This document shows positions 29,094 through 36,685 of a DNA stretch of 40,047 nucleotides, piece by piece (positions within the stretch are counted from its first letter, which is position 1; every line of letters begins with the position of its first letter). The DNA is from an uncultured Acidobacteriia bacterium (lineage in GTDB: Bacteria; Acidobacteriota; Terriglobia; Bryobacterales; Bryobacteraceae). The DNA lies in NCBI GenBank assembly GCA_903881085.1, contig CAIRSA010000539.1, positions 1 through 40,047 of the forward strand. The letters are read 5' to 3'. The translations under genes and the position numbers were made by a program. A model generated the notes under the pieces. That model was not told the origin of the DNA. It saw only the letters and a list, made by a program, of their open reading frames with translations, and ran no database searches.

Positions 29094-29804
29094 ATGGACG
29101 ACGGACCCGCACGTAAAATCTACTGGCACGAAACTGTGCCATCTACAATGACCGAGGCCTCGCGCCTCGCCACCGAGGGCTGCCCCTCGGGCACTGTGGT
29201 TGGCGCCGACGAGCAGACCGCTGGCCAGGGCCGCCTCGGCCGCTCATGGATCTCCTCGCGCAACTCCGGCCTCTACTTCACAATCATCTTGCGGCTGGAA
29301 TTGCCCATCGATTGCCTGCCGGTAGTGACACTCGCCATCGGACTCGCCGTCGCCGAATCCATTACCGCCGTCGCCGGCACGGTTTGCGATCTGCGCTGGC
29401 CCAACGATGTATTGATCGATGGCCGCAAGACCGCCGGCATCCTGGTGCAATTGGAACACGGAGCAATCTTGGCGGGCATCGGAATCAACATCAATCAACA
29501 TGCCCTGCCCGGCGATTTGAACGCCACCACATTGTCATTGGACGAAACGCAGCGGCAACAGCTATTGCATGCGATTCTGGCCGCGGTCGACCGCTACACA
29601 GAGCTCCTGGCCAAAGACGGCAAGAAGCCGATCCTCGATCTGTTCGCGCATGCCTCAAGCTACGTTAGTGGCAAGCGAGTGATCGTCGAAGGCGAACGCC
29701 ACGGCACCACCGCGGGTCTGGACGAAGCAGGCTTCCTGATTTTGCAGGGCGACGATGGCAAGCGCAGTCTGGTGATGGCGGGCGGAGTGAGACCGGAAGC
29801 ATGA
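29094..29804 (+). CDS. birA: Biotin--[acetyl-CoA-carboxylase] ligase, short form
   Basis: This enzyme makes biotinyl-AMP and attaches biotin to the carrier protein of acetyl-CoA carboxylase. The 236 residues contain the biotinyl-lysine/adenylate loop GQGRLGRSW (45-52), RWPND (101-105) and the catalytic-pocket Lys in DGRKTAGIL (112). There is no N-terminal winged helix, so it is the short type and not a transcriptional repressor. The C-terminal SH3-like part is present (KRVIVEGERHGTTAGLDEAGFLIL). Its stop overlaps the next gene as ATGA. Confidence 0.95.
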   Translation: MDDGPARKIYWHETVPSTMTEASRLATEGCPSGTVVGADEQTAGQGRLGRSWISSRNSGLYFTIILRLELPIDCLPVVTLAIGLAVAESITAVAGTVCDLRWPNDVLIDGRKTAGILVQLEHGAILAGIGININQHALPGDLNATTLSLDETQRQQLLHAILAAVDRYTELLAKDGKKPILDLFAHASSYVSGKRVIVEGERHGTTAGLDEAGFLILQGDDGKRSLVMAGGVRPEA

Positions 29805-30478
29805 GCGAAGAGTGGCATCTCAATTACTTCAACTACTTCACGGAAGTGGAAGAGCATTTCCAAAAAGCGCGGGGAACGTGCCTTTTTCTGATGTCGCCGC
29901 TCGATTGGGCGCTGGTGGAAACATGGAAGAATTCCGGCGTTCCGCTCGAAGCCGTGCTGCGCGGCATCGACGTCGCCTTCGAAAAGTGGCGCGCCAAGCC
30001 AAAGAAGAACCAGAACGTGAACTCGGTTGCCTACTGTACGCAGGCCGTGCTGGAAGAGGCTCGTATCATGAGCGGCGCGGCGCCGGAGAAATCATCGCAT
30101 GCTGTGGAAGCGCCTTACTCGCTTGACCAGGTGAAGGCTTATCTGCTCGATAATGCCGCACAGTTGCGCAAGGCAGGTTTCGACGAAGTAGGCCAATCGC
30201 TGGAGTCACTGCACACCGATGCCGAGCAGCATTATCAGGATCTGGAAGGCCTGGAACAACGGCTTTCCGCGCTGGAAGAAAAACTGTTGGCCCTGTTGCG
30301 CACCAAACAATCCGACGAAGCTTTGTTTCAAGCCAAACGCGACCTCGATTCACAGCTTCGGCCATTCCGCGGCAAGATGGACGCGGCGCAACTCTCTATG
30401 CTCGAACGGCAGTTCCTCGACCGGCGCCTGTTTGAATCTTCGCGACTCCCCCGGCTCAGCCTGTTCTATTTAGCGTAA
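29801..30478 (+). CDS. Conserved protein of unknown function, coupled to birA
   Basis: No family recognised. The 225 residues are soluble, with no signal peptide. The first ~65 residues form a tryptophan-rich helical region (DWALVETWKNSGVPLEAVLRGIDVAFEKWR) that looks like an HTH or effector-binding unit; a coiled coil runs from about 132 to 180, with many Glu/Leu/Lys; the end is basic and hydrophobic (FLDRRLFESSRLPRLSLFYLA). The ATGA overlap with birA means translation coupling. The partner gene follows in 9 bases. Together they suggest a conserved accessory pair for biotin or lipid metabolism, or chance clustering; nothing in the sequence decides. Confidence 0.7.
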   Translation: MSEEWHLNYFNYFTEVEEHFQKARGTCLFLMSPLDWALVETWKNSGVPLEAVLRGIDVAFEKWRAKPKKNQNVNSVAYCTQAVLEEARIMSGAAPEKSSHAVEAPYSLDQVKAYLLDNAAQLRKAGFDEVGQSLESLHTDAEQHYQDLEGLEQRLSALEEKLLALLRTKQSDEALFQAKRDLDSQLRPFRGKMDAAQLSMLERQFLDRRLFESSRLPRLSLFYLA

Positions 30479-30487
30479 AATCGAGCT

Positions 30488-30784
30488 ATGGCGAATTTGC
30501 TCGAAGTGTCGTGCCCGTGTTGCAACTCGGTGTTGAAAGTGGACCCGCAAACCGGTACCGTGATCAGTCACAAGGAGCCGGAAAAGCCCAAGCCGATCGA
30601 AGATCTGAATGAAGCGATCAAGGGCTTAAAAGGCCAGGCAGCCAAGCGCGACGACCTGTTCAACAAATCGTTCAGCGCACACAAATCCGCAACCGATGTA
30701 CTGAATAAGAAATTCGACGAACTGCTGAAGCAGGCCAAAGAGAGCCCCGATTCCACGCCGCCGAAACGCGACATCGATCTGTAG
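30488..30784 (+). CDS. Small zinc-ribbon-like protein with coiled-coil tail
   Basis: A 98-residue protein. The N-terminus has a compact CPCC (residues 9-12) next to a short beta hairpin (LEVSC..CNSVLKVD), half of a zinc-binding knuckle; the other half would have to come from a partner. Residues 35-85 form a charged helix (IEDLNEAIKGLKGQAAKRDDLF) resembling an oligomerisation coil. It lies 9 bases after the 225-residue protein and is very likely in the same operon. No function can be assigned. Confidence 0.65.
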   Translation: MANLLEVSCPCCNSVLKVDPQTGTVISHKEPEKPKPIEDLNEAIKGLKGQAAKRDDLFNKSFSAHKSATDVLNKKFDELLKQAKESPDSTPPKRDIDL

Positions 30785-30840
30785 ATTCAGACCTCCTGAT
30801 CTCCTGGAAAATGAGATGAGCCAATTGGGACATGATCAGT

Positions 30841-30935
30841 AACCGCTCCCATGGCGGTCGCAGCTCGGTAGATTCCCAATGCCACCGAGTCGCGACCGTA
30901 AATGCGCTTTCAACTCTTGCGCCAAGGGAGCGGTT
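30841..30935. repeat. 95-base foldback (MITE-like) element
   Basis: The outer arms AACCGCTCCC (30841-30850) and GGGAGCGGTT (30926-30935) are perfect complements. The inner arms 30855-30869 and 30884-30898 pair over 13 of 15 bases. The element lies in the 217-base gap between the zinc-ribbon gene and the convergent propeller gene and encodes nothing. It may be a mobile palindromic repeat or a shared terminator. The rest of this gap (30785-30840 and 30936-31001) shows only weak outward complementarity. Confidence 0.6.
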
Positions 30936-31001
30936 GCCCGGGCTCAATCCCAATTCCACGCAAAGCGAAAATCGCCGCACGACAGCAAGGGAGATCTGAG
31001 A

Positions 31002-32366
31002 TTATTTCTTTCCGAAGGCATAGAGGGCGCTGCGCGTGCGGATATAAATCCGGCCCTCAGCAAAGGCTGGTGTGGCGTAAGCTTCGTCATCCAGTTCCCC
31101 CGAAGCCAGAGGTTCCTGCGCCCCGCCGGCCTTCAACACTGTCACCACGCCTGATTTGCTGACAAAGAAAATCTTGTCATCCGCCGCAACCGGAGATGCA
31201 TAGTAGTTGTCCGCCGCACCGCGCAGGCGCGCCTGCTTGTACAACTCGCCAGTCACGGCGTTCATCGTTGTGAGAATGCCGCTGTCGTTGATCATGTACA
31301 GAACATTTTTGTAGATCAGCACTGAAGGCAGTTGTGGAATGGACTTGTGGAATTTCCATTTCACCTTGTGCGTCGTCAGATCGATGGCGATCAGCGCGTT
31401 CTCCGCTGCCATCGACTGTTGATAGGACTTCCATTCGGCCGCATCCATGAAGCCGTCCTGATTGAGGTCGATGTACGGGAAGTAATTTTTCGTCCGCTCA
31501 TCGGGCGCTTCCTCTTTGGATATCTTCCCGTCCTTGTTTGCGTCATATTTAGCGATGACATCTGCAAAATCAGGGATTGCAATCTGCCGCCCCGGATCAT
31601 TAAAGGGCGTATTGTAGCCGCTTACATAAACCGTATCGCCGGTGACGACTGGCACGGATTTCATCTCGGAAGCAAGCCCGCTGGTACTCCACGCTATAGC
31701 ACCGGTCGAAGCACGATACACATCCATGCGAAACGAACCGGGCGCATAGATCAGCCCATCGGCCACCGCTGGCGTGGAATGGCCGCTCAACGCCTCTTCG
31801 CGCGGCGTCTTCCACAACTGTTTACCCGTAGACTGATCAAATGCGGCAGCATAGGAGCCGGCGCTCTGGTCGATGACCACAATCACCTTGCCATCCTCCA
31901 GCACAGGCGATGCGCCGATGCCATAGACGTTGTTGAACGGCCCCAACGGCACCCGCCAACGCTCTTCCCCGGCGAAGGAATAAGAGACAAGCCCATAATC
32001 GTTAAACAACACAAACACATTCTTCCCATCGGCCACGGGCGATGGCGACGCCGGACTATTGCGGTTGTCCAACTTCGATACACGCGCCCGCGGGCTCTGC
32101 TTCTTCCAAATCACAGCGCCCGAATCCTGTTTCAAACAGATCGTGTAGAGACTGTCGCCTTCAAAGCCGGTGAGAAAAATACGTCCGCCGGAGAGAACGG
32201 GCGACGAGTGCCCGGCTGGCAGCGCCACGCGCCAGATCACATTCTTCGTGGCGCTCAATTCCACAGGCAGTCCGGCAACATCCGCAACGCCGGATCCATT
32301 GGGTCCGCGAAACCGCGACCAGTCCTGGGCCATCGCTAGCGACACGAACAAGAGAGGAAAGAACAT
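31002..32366 (-). CDS. Exported PQQ-type beta-propeller protein with EF-hands
   Basis: A 454-residue periplasmic protein. Signal peptide MFFPLLFVSLAMAQ is followed by propeller blades of the PQQ/BamB type (repeated G.IFLT..., G..IW, TPAV.DG.IY segments). Two EF-hand loops, DANKDGKISKEE (about residue 275) and DLNQDGFMDAAE (about 300-311), are inserted in one blade and probably bind calcium. The ATG at 32366 is chosen because the frame further upstream (to 32915) runs antisense over the neighbouring gene and is not protein-like. Known relatives are common in Acidobacteriota and Planctomycetes; substrate unknown. It is divergent from the TIM-barrel gene at 32427, so promoters overlap in a 60-base gap. 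Confidence 0.85.
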   Translation of the reverse strand: MFFPLLFVSLAMAQDWSRFRGPNGSGVADVAGLPVELSATKNVIWRVALPAGHSSPVLSGGRIFLTGFEGDSLYTICLKQDSGAVIWKKQSPRARVSKLDNRNSPASPSPVADGKNVFVLFNDYGLVSYSFAGEERWRVPLGPFNNVYGIGASPVLEDGKVIVVIDQSAGSYAAAFDQSTGKQLWKTPREEALSGHSTPAVADGLIYAPGSFRMDVYRASTGAIAWSTSGLASEMKSVPVVTGDTVYVSGYNTPFNDPGRQIAIPDFADVIAKYDANKDGKISKEEAPDERTKNYFPYIDLNQDGFMDAAEWKSYQQSMAAENALIAIDLTTHKVKWKFHKSIPQLPSVLIYKNVLYMINDSGILTTMNAVTGELYKQARLRGAADNYYASPVAADDKIFFVSKSGVVTVLKAGGAQEPLASGELDDEAYATPAFAEGRIYIRTRSALYAFGKK

Positions 32367-32426
32367 GGATATGAGGATAGCGTCATTGACAAGGGAAGCA
32401 CAAAGTGAAAAACTGAGGGTTCCATT

Positions 32427-33347
32427 ATGATCTCCCGTCGCGAAGTATTGATTGGCATGGCCGCCGCACCCTTGGCCGCCGCGCCTGCACCCTTGAAGGT
32501 TTGCGTTTTTTCCAAGCACTTCCAATGGACCACCATTCAGGAGACAGCCGGCATCGCCGCGAAACTCGGCTTCGATGGCGTCGACCTGACCGTGCGCAAA
32601 GGCGGCCACGTGCTGCCGGAGCGTGTCGCCGAAGACCTGCCGAAAGCGCTCGAAACGATCCGCAAAGAGGGCAGCCAGTTGACGATGATCACTGCCGACA
32701 TCCTCGACCCCGCAACGCCCCATGCCGAAGAAATCGTGAAGACGATGAAGTCCATCGGCCTGCAACACTACCGCTGGGGCGGCTTCAAACTCGTCGACAA
32801 CAAACCGATTCCGGCGCAACTCGAAGTTTGCAAACAGAAGTCGAAAGCCCTCGCCGACCTCAACAAGCAGTACGGAGTCTGCGCCATGTATCACACGCAC
32901 TCCGGCTTCAATCAAATCGGCGCCTCCATCTGGGACCTGTGGTATTTCTTAAAGGATCTCGACACGAAATACGTCGGCGTGAACTACGACATCGGCCACG
33001 CTACAGTCGAAGGCGGCTACGGCGGCTGGATTAACAGCGCCAATCTCACTGCGCCTATGATGCGCGGCGTGGCACTGAAAGATTTCAAGTGGGGCAAGAA
33101 TGCGAAAGGCGCGTGGATACCGGAATGGTGCGCCGCTGGCCAGGGCATGGTCAACTATCCAAAGTTCTTCAGCATGCTCAAGACCAATGGATTCCAGGGT
33201 CCGTTGCAGATGCACTATGAGTATCCGGAGTTGGGCGAAGCACACGCAGGCAAGGCGAACCTCGACATCCCCAAGGAAAAGTTCATTGCAATTTTGAAAC
33301 GCGATCTCGACTACGTCCGCGCCGGCATGAAGACCGCCGGCCTATAG
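32427..33347 (+). CDS. Tat-exported sugar phosphate isomerase/epimerase-like protein
   Basis: A 306-residue xylose-isomerase-like TIM barrel. The N-terminus SRREVLIGMAAAPLAAAP is a twin-arginine signal, so the protein is exported folded. Barrel elements are visible: LGFDGVDLTVR, AMYHTHSG, VNYDIGHATVEGG, VALKDFKWG and LQMHYEY, with Glu, His and Asp residues in metal-binding positions. GAGGG lies 8 bases upstream of the ATG. Substrate unknown; a sugar or polyol is likely. Its stop shares the CTATAG hexamer with ribE, which runs the other way. Confidence 0.85.
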   Translation: MISRREVLIGMAAAPLAAAPAPLKVCVFSKHFQWTTIQETAGIAAKLGFDGVDLTVRKGGHVLPERVAEDLPKALETIRKEGSQLTMITADILDPATPHAEEIVKTMKSIGLQHYRWGGFKLVDNKPIPAQLEVCKQKSKALADLNKQYGVCAMYHTHSGFNQIGASIWDLWYFLKDLDTKYVGVNYDIGHATVEGGYGGWINSANLTAPMMRGVALKDFKWGKNAKGAWIPEWCAAGQGMVNYPKFFSMLKTNGFQGPLQMHYEYPELGEAHAGKANLDIPKEKFIAILKRDLDYVRAGMKTAGL

Positions 33348-33989
33348 CGACCGGTTCAGCGCTTCCAGTTTCTCGCGGGTCAGCGTGGAGGGCTTCTCTA
33401 CGCTGGCCAGCATCTTCTCCACATACTTAGCGATTACGTCGCACTCCAGATTCACGTGCGAGCCCGGCTTGTAGCCGCGCAGCGTCGTGTTCTGAAAAGT
33501 GTGCGGAATGATCGTCACTCCAAGAATGTCGCCTTCAAGACTCGCCACGGTGAGGCTGATGCCATCAATGCAGATGGAGCCCTTCCAAACCACGTAGCGA
33601 TCGAGTTCGCGCGGCACGCGAATCTTCAGCCACCAGTTCTGATCGCCGAGCGCATCGAACGAAACGAACTCACCCACACCATCCACGTGACCCTGCACAA
33701 TGTGTCCGCTCAACCGGCCTGAAGGTTGCATTGGCCGCTCCAGATTCACGATCGAGCCGGGCTTCAGCGCACCTAGATTCGTGCGCTTCAAAGTCTCCGG
33801 AGCAAGGTCGGCGGAGAAGCCGTTCGACCGCAGATTCACAGCGGTGAGGCACACGCCATTGACGGCGATGCTCGCCCCTTCGGGCGAATCGGACAGAACC
33901 TTTTCACAGCGGATCGACAGGCGCGAACCGGCAGCACGCGGCTCCAGCGATTCGACGGACCCCAACTCCTCAACGATCCCGGTGAACAT
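33342..33989 (-). CDS. ribE: Riboflavin synthase alpha subunit
   Basis: Riboflavin synthase turns two molecules of dimethyllumazine into riboflavin and a pyrimidine. The 215 residues form two lumazine-binding halves: the first begins MFTGIVEELG with VNGVCLTA, the second has GHIVQGHVDGVG and IDGISLTVA. Length is normal. The ATG at 33989 has GGAGG just ahead; starts further upstream lie inside ribD. The gene overlaps the end of ribD by 20 bases, showing coupled translation. It ends at CTATAG, which is also the Leu-stop of the convergent TIM-barrel gene. Confidence 0.96.
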   Translation of the reverse strand: MFTGIVEELGSVESLEPRAAGSRLSIRCEKVLSDSPEGASIAVNGVCLTAVNLRSNGFSADLAPETLKRTNLGALKPGSIVNLERPMQPSGRLSGHIVQGHVDGVGEFVSFDALGDQNWWLKIRVPRELDRYVVWKGSICIDGISLTVASLEGDILGVTIIPHTFQNTTLRGYKPGSHVNLECDVIAKYVEKMLASVEKPSTLTREKLEALNRSL

Positions 33990-35073
33990 AGGCCTCCACG
34001 GCAAACTCGTCTTGCGCCACGATATGGATCTGGACATCGCGCATTAGGATCGCGTCAGAACGTTTCTTGCGTCCCGCGCCGCCCACAACGGGCAGCGAAG
34101 TAGTGCCACCGAAAATCTTTGGCGCGTAATAGAACAGAATCTTGTCGACGATGCCTGCATCCAGCGCAGCCCAGTTCATTTTGCTGCCGGCCTCAATCAT
34201 CAACGAAAGATATTTGCGTTGACCGAGCGTCTCCACAAGACGGCGCAGATCCACCCGCCCGCCGTGACTATCGAGCGCCAGCACTTCAACGCCCTTCGCC
34301 TCAAGCGCTCTGCGGCGCTCGGCAGAGGCAGCCGATGTGGTCGCCACCAGCAGATCGCCCTGGCAACTGGCCACCATCTTCGAATGCAGCGGAATGCGCA
34401 GCAGCGAATCCAGAACAATGCGCAAAAGCGGGCGGCTGCGCTCCATGCCGCTGCGATCATTCAACAGGCAATCGTCAGCCAGCACAGTGCCGATGCCGGT
34501 TGCGATGCAATCGGCATGATGCCGGACCAGTTGCACATGCGCGCGCGCTTTTTCCGAAGTGATCCAGCCTGAGTTATCCTCCGGCGCGGCAATCTTGCCA
34601 TCCAACGTCACAGCCGATTTCAACATCACCAGCGGCTTGCCTCGCCGCATGAAATGTAGAAACGCCTCATTCAATTTTTCCGCCTCGGCCTTGTAGTGGT
34701 GAGCAAATTCCACCGCCACACCAGCCGCCTGCAGTTTGCGAAAGCCGCCGCCAGAGACCAGAGGATTGGGGTCTTCCATCGCCGCCACCACATGCTTGAT
34801 GCCCGCGGCAATCACGGCATCGGCACACGGCGCGGTGCGGCCATCGTGCGCGCAAGGCTCCAGCGTGACGAACATCGTGGCTCCTCGCGCCAACTCACCA
34901 GCCTCCGCAAGCGCGGCCACTTCGGCGTGCGTCTTTTCAGCGTACACGTGAAAGCCGCGGCCAACGATTTGGTCATCGCGGACAACAACTGCGCCCACGG
35001 CAGGATTGGGACTGGTGCGGCCCAGGCCCTGCCGGGCCAGCCGGAACGCCTCGTCCATGAATTCGTTTTTCAT
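33970..35073 (-). CDS. ribD: Bifunctional riboflavin deaminase/reductase
   Basis: RibD carries out the second and third steps of riboflavin synthesis. The N-terminal cytidine-deaminase-like zinc domain shows HAE (49-51) and PCAHDGRTAPC (Cys74 and Cys83), while the C-terminal DHFR-like reductase contains KSAVTLDGKIA, GIGTVLADDCLLN and MIEAGSKMNWAAL. Length (367) is normal. Its ATG immediately follows the ftsY stop with no gap, and the ribE start lies within it, so ftsY-ribD-ribE form one operon. No FMN riboswitch was noticed ahead of the operon. Confidence 0.96.
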   Translation of the reverse strand: MKNEFMDEAFRLARQGLGRTSPNPAVGAVVVRDDQIVGRGFHVYAEKTHAEVAALAEAGELARGATMFVTLEPCAHDGRTAPCADAVIAAGIKHVVAAMEDPNPLVSGGGFRKLQAAGVAVEFAHHYKAEAEKLNEAFLHFMRRGKPLVMLKSAVTLDGKIAAPEDNSGWITSEKARAHVQLVRHHADCIATGIGTVLADDCLLNDRSGMERSRPLLRIVLDSLLRIPLHSKMVASCQGDLLVATTSAASAERRRALEAKGVEVLALDSHGGRVDLRRLVETLGQRKYLSLMIEAGSKMNWAALDAGIVDKILFYYAPKIFGGTTSLPVVGGAGRKKRSDAILMRDVQIHIVAQDEFAVEAYVHRDR

Positions 35074-36024
35074 TTAGTCGAAGAGTGATGATACATAATT
35101 GACGGGCTCAAAGGGGAGCAGGTCGCCCACCTGCTCGCCGACGCCAATGTAGCGGATAGGCAAATTCAGCTCACGCGCAATCGCAATGGCGATGCCGCCC
35201 TTGGCCGTGCCGTCGAGTTTCGTCAGCACAATGCCGGTCACGCCGCTGGCCTGCGTAAACTTGCGCGCCTGCTCCAGGCCGTTCTGTCCGGTAACAGCAT
35301 CGAGCACAAGCAGCACTTCATGCGGGGCGTCTGGAATCACACGAGCCGCCGTGCGCCGCATCTTTTCCAGTTCCAGCATCAGATTGTCTTTGGTGTGCAG
35401 ACGGCCCGCGGTATCGACGATCACGTAATCCACCTTGCGCGCCTTGGCTGATTGCAGCGCGTCGAATACAACCGCGCTCGGATCGGCGCCCTGATTCTGA
35501 CGAATGATTTCCGTGTTCGTACGCGTGCCCCACACTTCCAATTGTTCGATAGCCGCGGCGCGAAACGTATCGGCCGCACACAACAGCACGGTGCGCCCTT
35601 CGTCCTTGTAGCGCTGGGCGAGTTTACCAATGGTCGTGGTCTTCCCTGCCCCGTTCACGCCAACGACGAACACCACCGCGGGCGGTTCCGCCACGCGTGG
35701 CACGGGCCGGTCGCTCGCTTCCAGCACCTCCAGCAGATGCTCGCGGATCAGGCCTTTGATCTCCGTGGAATCGTTCACCAGCTTGCGATCCACGCGCTGG
35801 CGAATCGTTTCCAGGATTTCGGCCACGGTCTTCACGCCGATATCGGCCGTGATCAGACCGTATTCCAGCTCTTCCAGAAGATCGGCATTGATCTCCTTTT
35901 TGCCTGAAACAACGTCTTCGAGTTTTTCCGCCAGACCGGCGCGGGTCTTTTCAATACCTGATTTCAGGCGCTCCAGCAGACTGGGCTCGTCGCCGGACGA
36001 GGATCCGAATAAGGACTTAAACAT
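35074..36024 (-). CDS. ftsY: Signal recognition particle receptor FtsY
   Basis: FtsY brings SRP-bound ribosomes to the membrane for insertion of membrane proteins. The 316 residues have the N domain (about 10-90), P-loop GVNGAGKTTT (122-131), DTAGR (204-208), TKLDG (268-272) and the terminal GVGEQVGDLLPF typical of the family. The acidic A domain seen in enteric FtsY is missing, as in many bacteria. It is followed directly by ribD and preceded, across a short gap, by a lipoprotein on the same strand. Confidence 0.96.
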   Translation of the reverse strand: MFKSLFGSSSGDEPSLLERLKSGIEKTRAGLAEKLEDVVSGKKEINADLLEELEYGLITADIGVKTVAEILETIRQRVDRKLVNDSTEIKGLIREHLLEVLEASDRPVPRVAEPPAVVFVVGVNGAGKTTTIGKLAQRYKDEGRTVLLCAADTFRAAAIEQLEVWGTRTNTEIIRQNQGADPSAVVFDALQSAKARKVDYVIVDTAGRLHTKDNLMLELEKMRRTAARVIPDAPHEVLLVLDAVTGQNGLEQARKFTQASGVTGIVLTKLDGTAKGGIAIAIARELNLPIRYIGVGEQVGDLLPFEPVNYVSSLFD

Positions 36025-36051
36025 GTTCGTGTACTTACTATGATAGCTTGG

Positions 36052-36654
36052 CTACGGCGCCGTGACGACAAGCTGCTTACTCACCGTTCTTCCCGCAGCG
36101 CCATGGGCAGTCAACGTGTAAGTGGTGGTCACTTTCGGGTTGACGTAAAAGCACCCCTGCAGCACGCCGCTCATGGGCATGCCGTTAGGAGTGATCTCCA
36201 CCGCGTCTGCATTTTCCACGAAATAGCACAAGGTCGGCGGCTTGTCTTCGCCAGGCTCCTTCGGTTTGATCTCAAATTTGTGAATCACCGGCAGCGGCGA
36301 CGACGCCGGCGCGCGCCCCACAACCTCAATCTCAAACGAAGCAGTCACGCTTCGATCCGCAAAGCCCTGCGCGGTCAGCGTGTATCGAGTGGAGCGCTGC
36401 GGCGTCACGTTGAAGCAGCGCGTGAACGCCGGTGCCAGTTTCTCCACATCGGGCTGCAGCTTGACGGACTTCGCGTTTTCCACGCCGTAACAGATCATCG
36501 CCCTTTCACCTGCGGTAATGCGCGACGCATCCGCATAGAACTGCGTGATCTTCACATCGCCTGCTGGCACGACAGGAGCGCTCTCCACGGGAGTCTTCGG
36601 TACGCTACAGGAAACTGCAAGCAGGCCCAGGGCCGTAAGGATAGGGGTTTTCAT
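36052..36654 (-). CDS. Lipoprotein with two Ig-like repeats
   Basis: A 200-residue lipoprotein (lipobox LLAVSC near residue 16). It contains two copies of an Ig-like unit: IT.F......I..GE...CYGVENA..V... and TRYTLTA in the first, TLCYFVENADAVEI and TTTYTLTA in the second. Each repeat has a Cys pair in equivalent positions (ICY/RCF and LCY/GCF), which would give one disulfide per domain in the oxidising periplasm. The same unit, without these cysteines, makes up four domains of the OmpA-like protein at 3137-6142. The start could also be three codons earlier at 36663. It precedes ftsY by 27 bases and is divergent from the oxidoreductase gene. Function unknown, possibly envelope assembly. Confidence 0.75.
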   Translation of the reverse strand: MKTPILTALGLLAVSCSVPKTPVESAPVVPAGDVKITQFYADASRITAGERAMICYGVENAKSVKLQPDVEKLAPAFTRCFNVTPQRSTRYTLTAQGFADRSVTASFEIEVVGRAPASSPLPVIHKFEIKPKEPGEDKPPTLCYFVENADAVEITPNGMPMSGVLQGCFYVNPKVTTTYTLTAHGAAGRTVSKQLVVTAP

Positions 36655-36685
36655 ACCGCTCATTCAACAGTACAATAATAGCGAT

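Noticed and set aside
31332..32339. Open frame on the plus strand opposite the PQQ-type propeller gene
   Set aside because: The minus-strand frame has signal peptide, blades and EF-hands; the plus frame shows no protein-like pattern.
32367..32915. N-terminal extension of the propeller gene to 32915
   Set aside because: It overlaps the TIM-barrel gene in antisense and carries the real signal peptide only after it, at 32366.
36545..36685. Longer start of the Gfo/Idh/MocA gene
   Set aside because: The extra 47 codons overlap the divergent lipoprotein and hide the Tat signal that starts at 36686.
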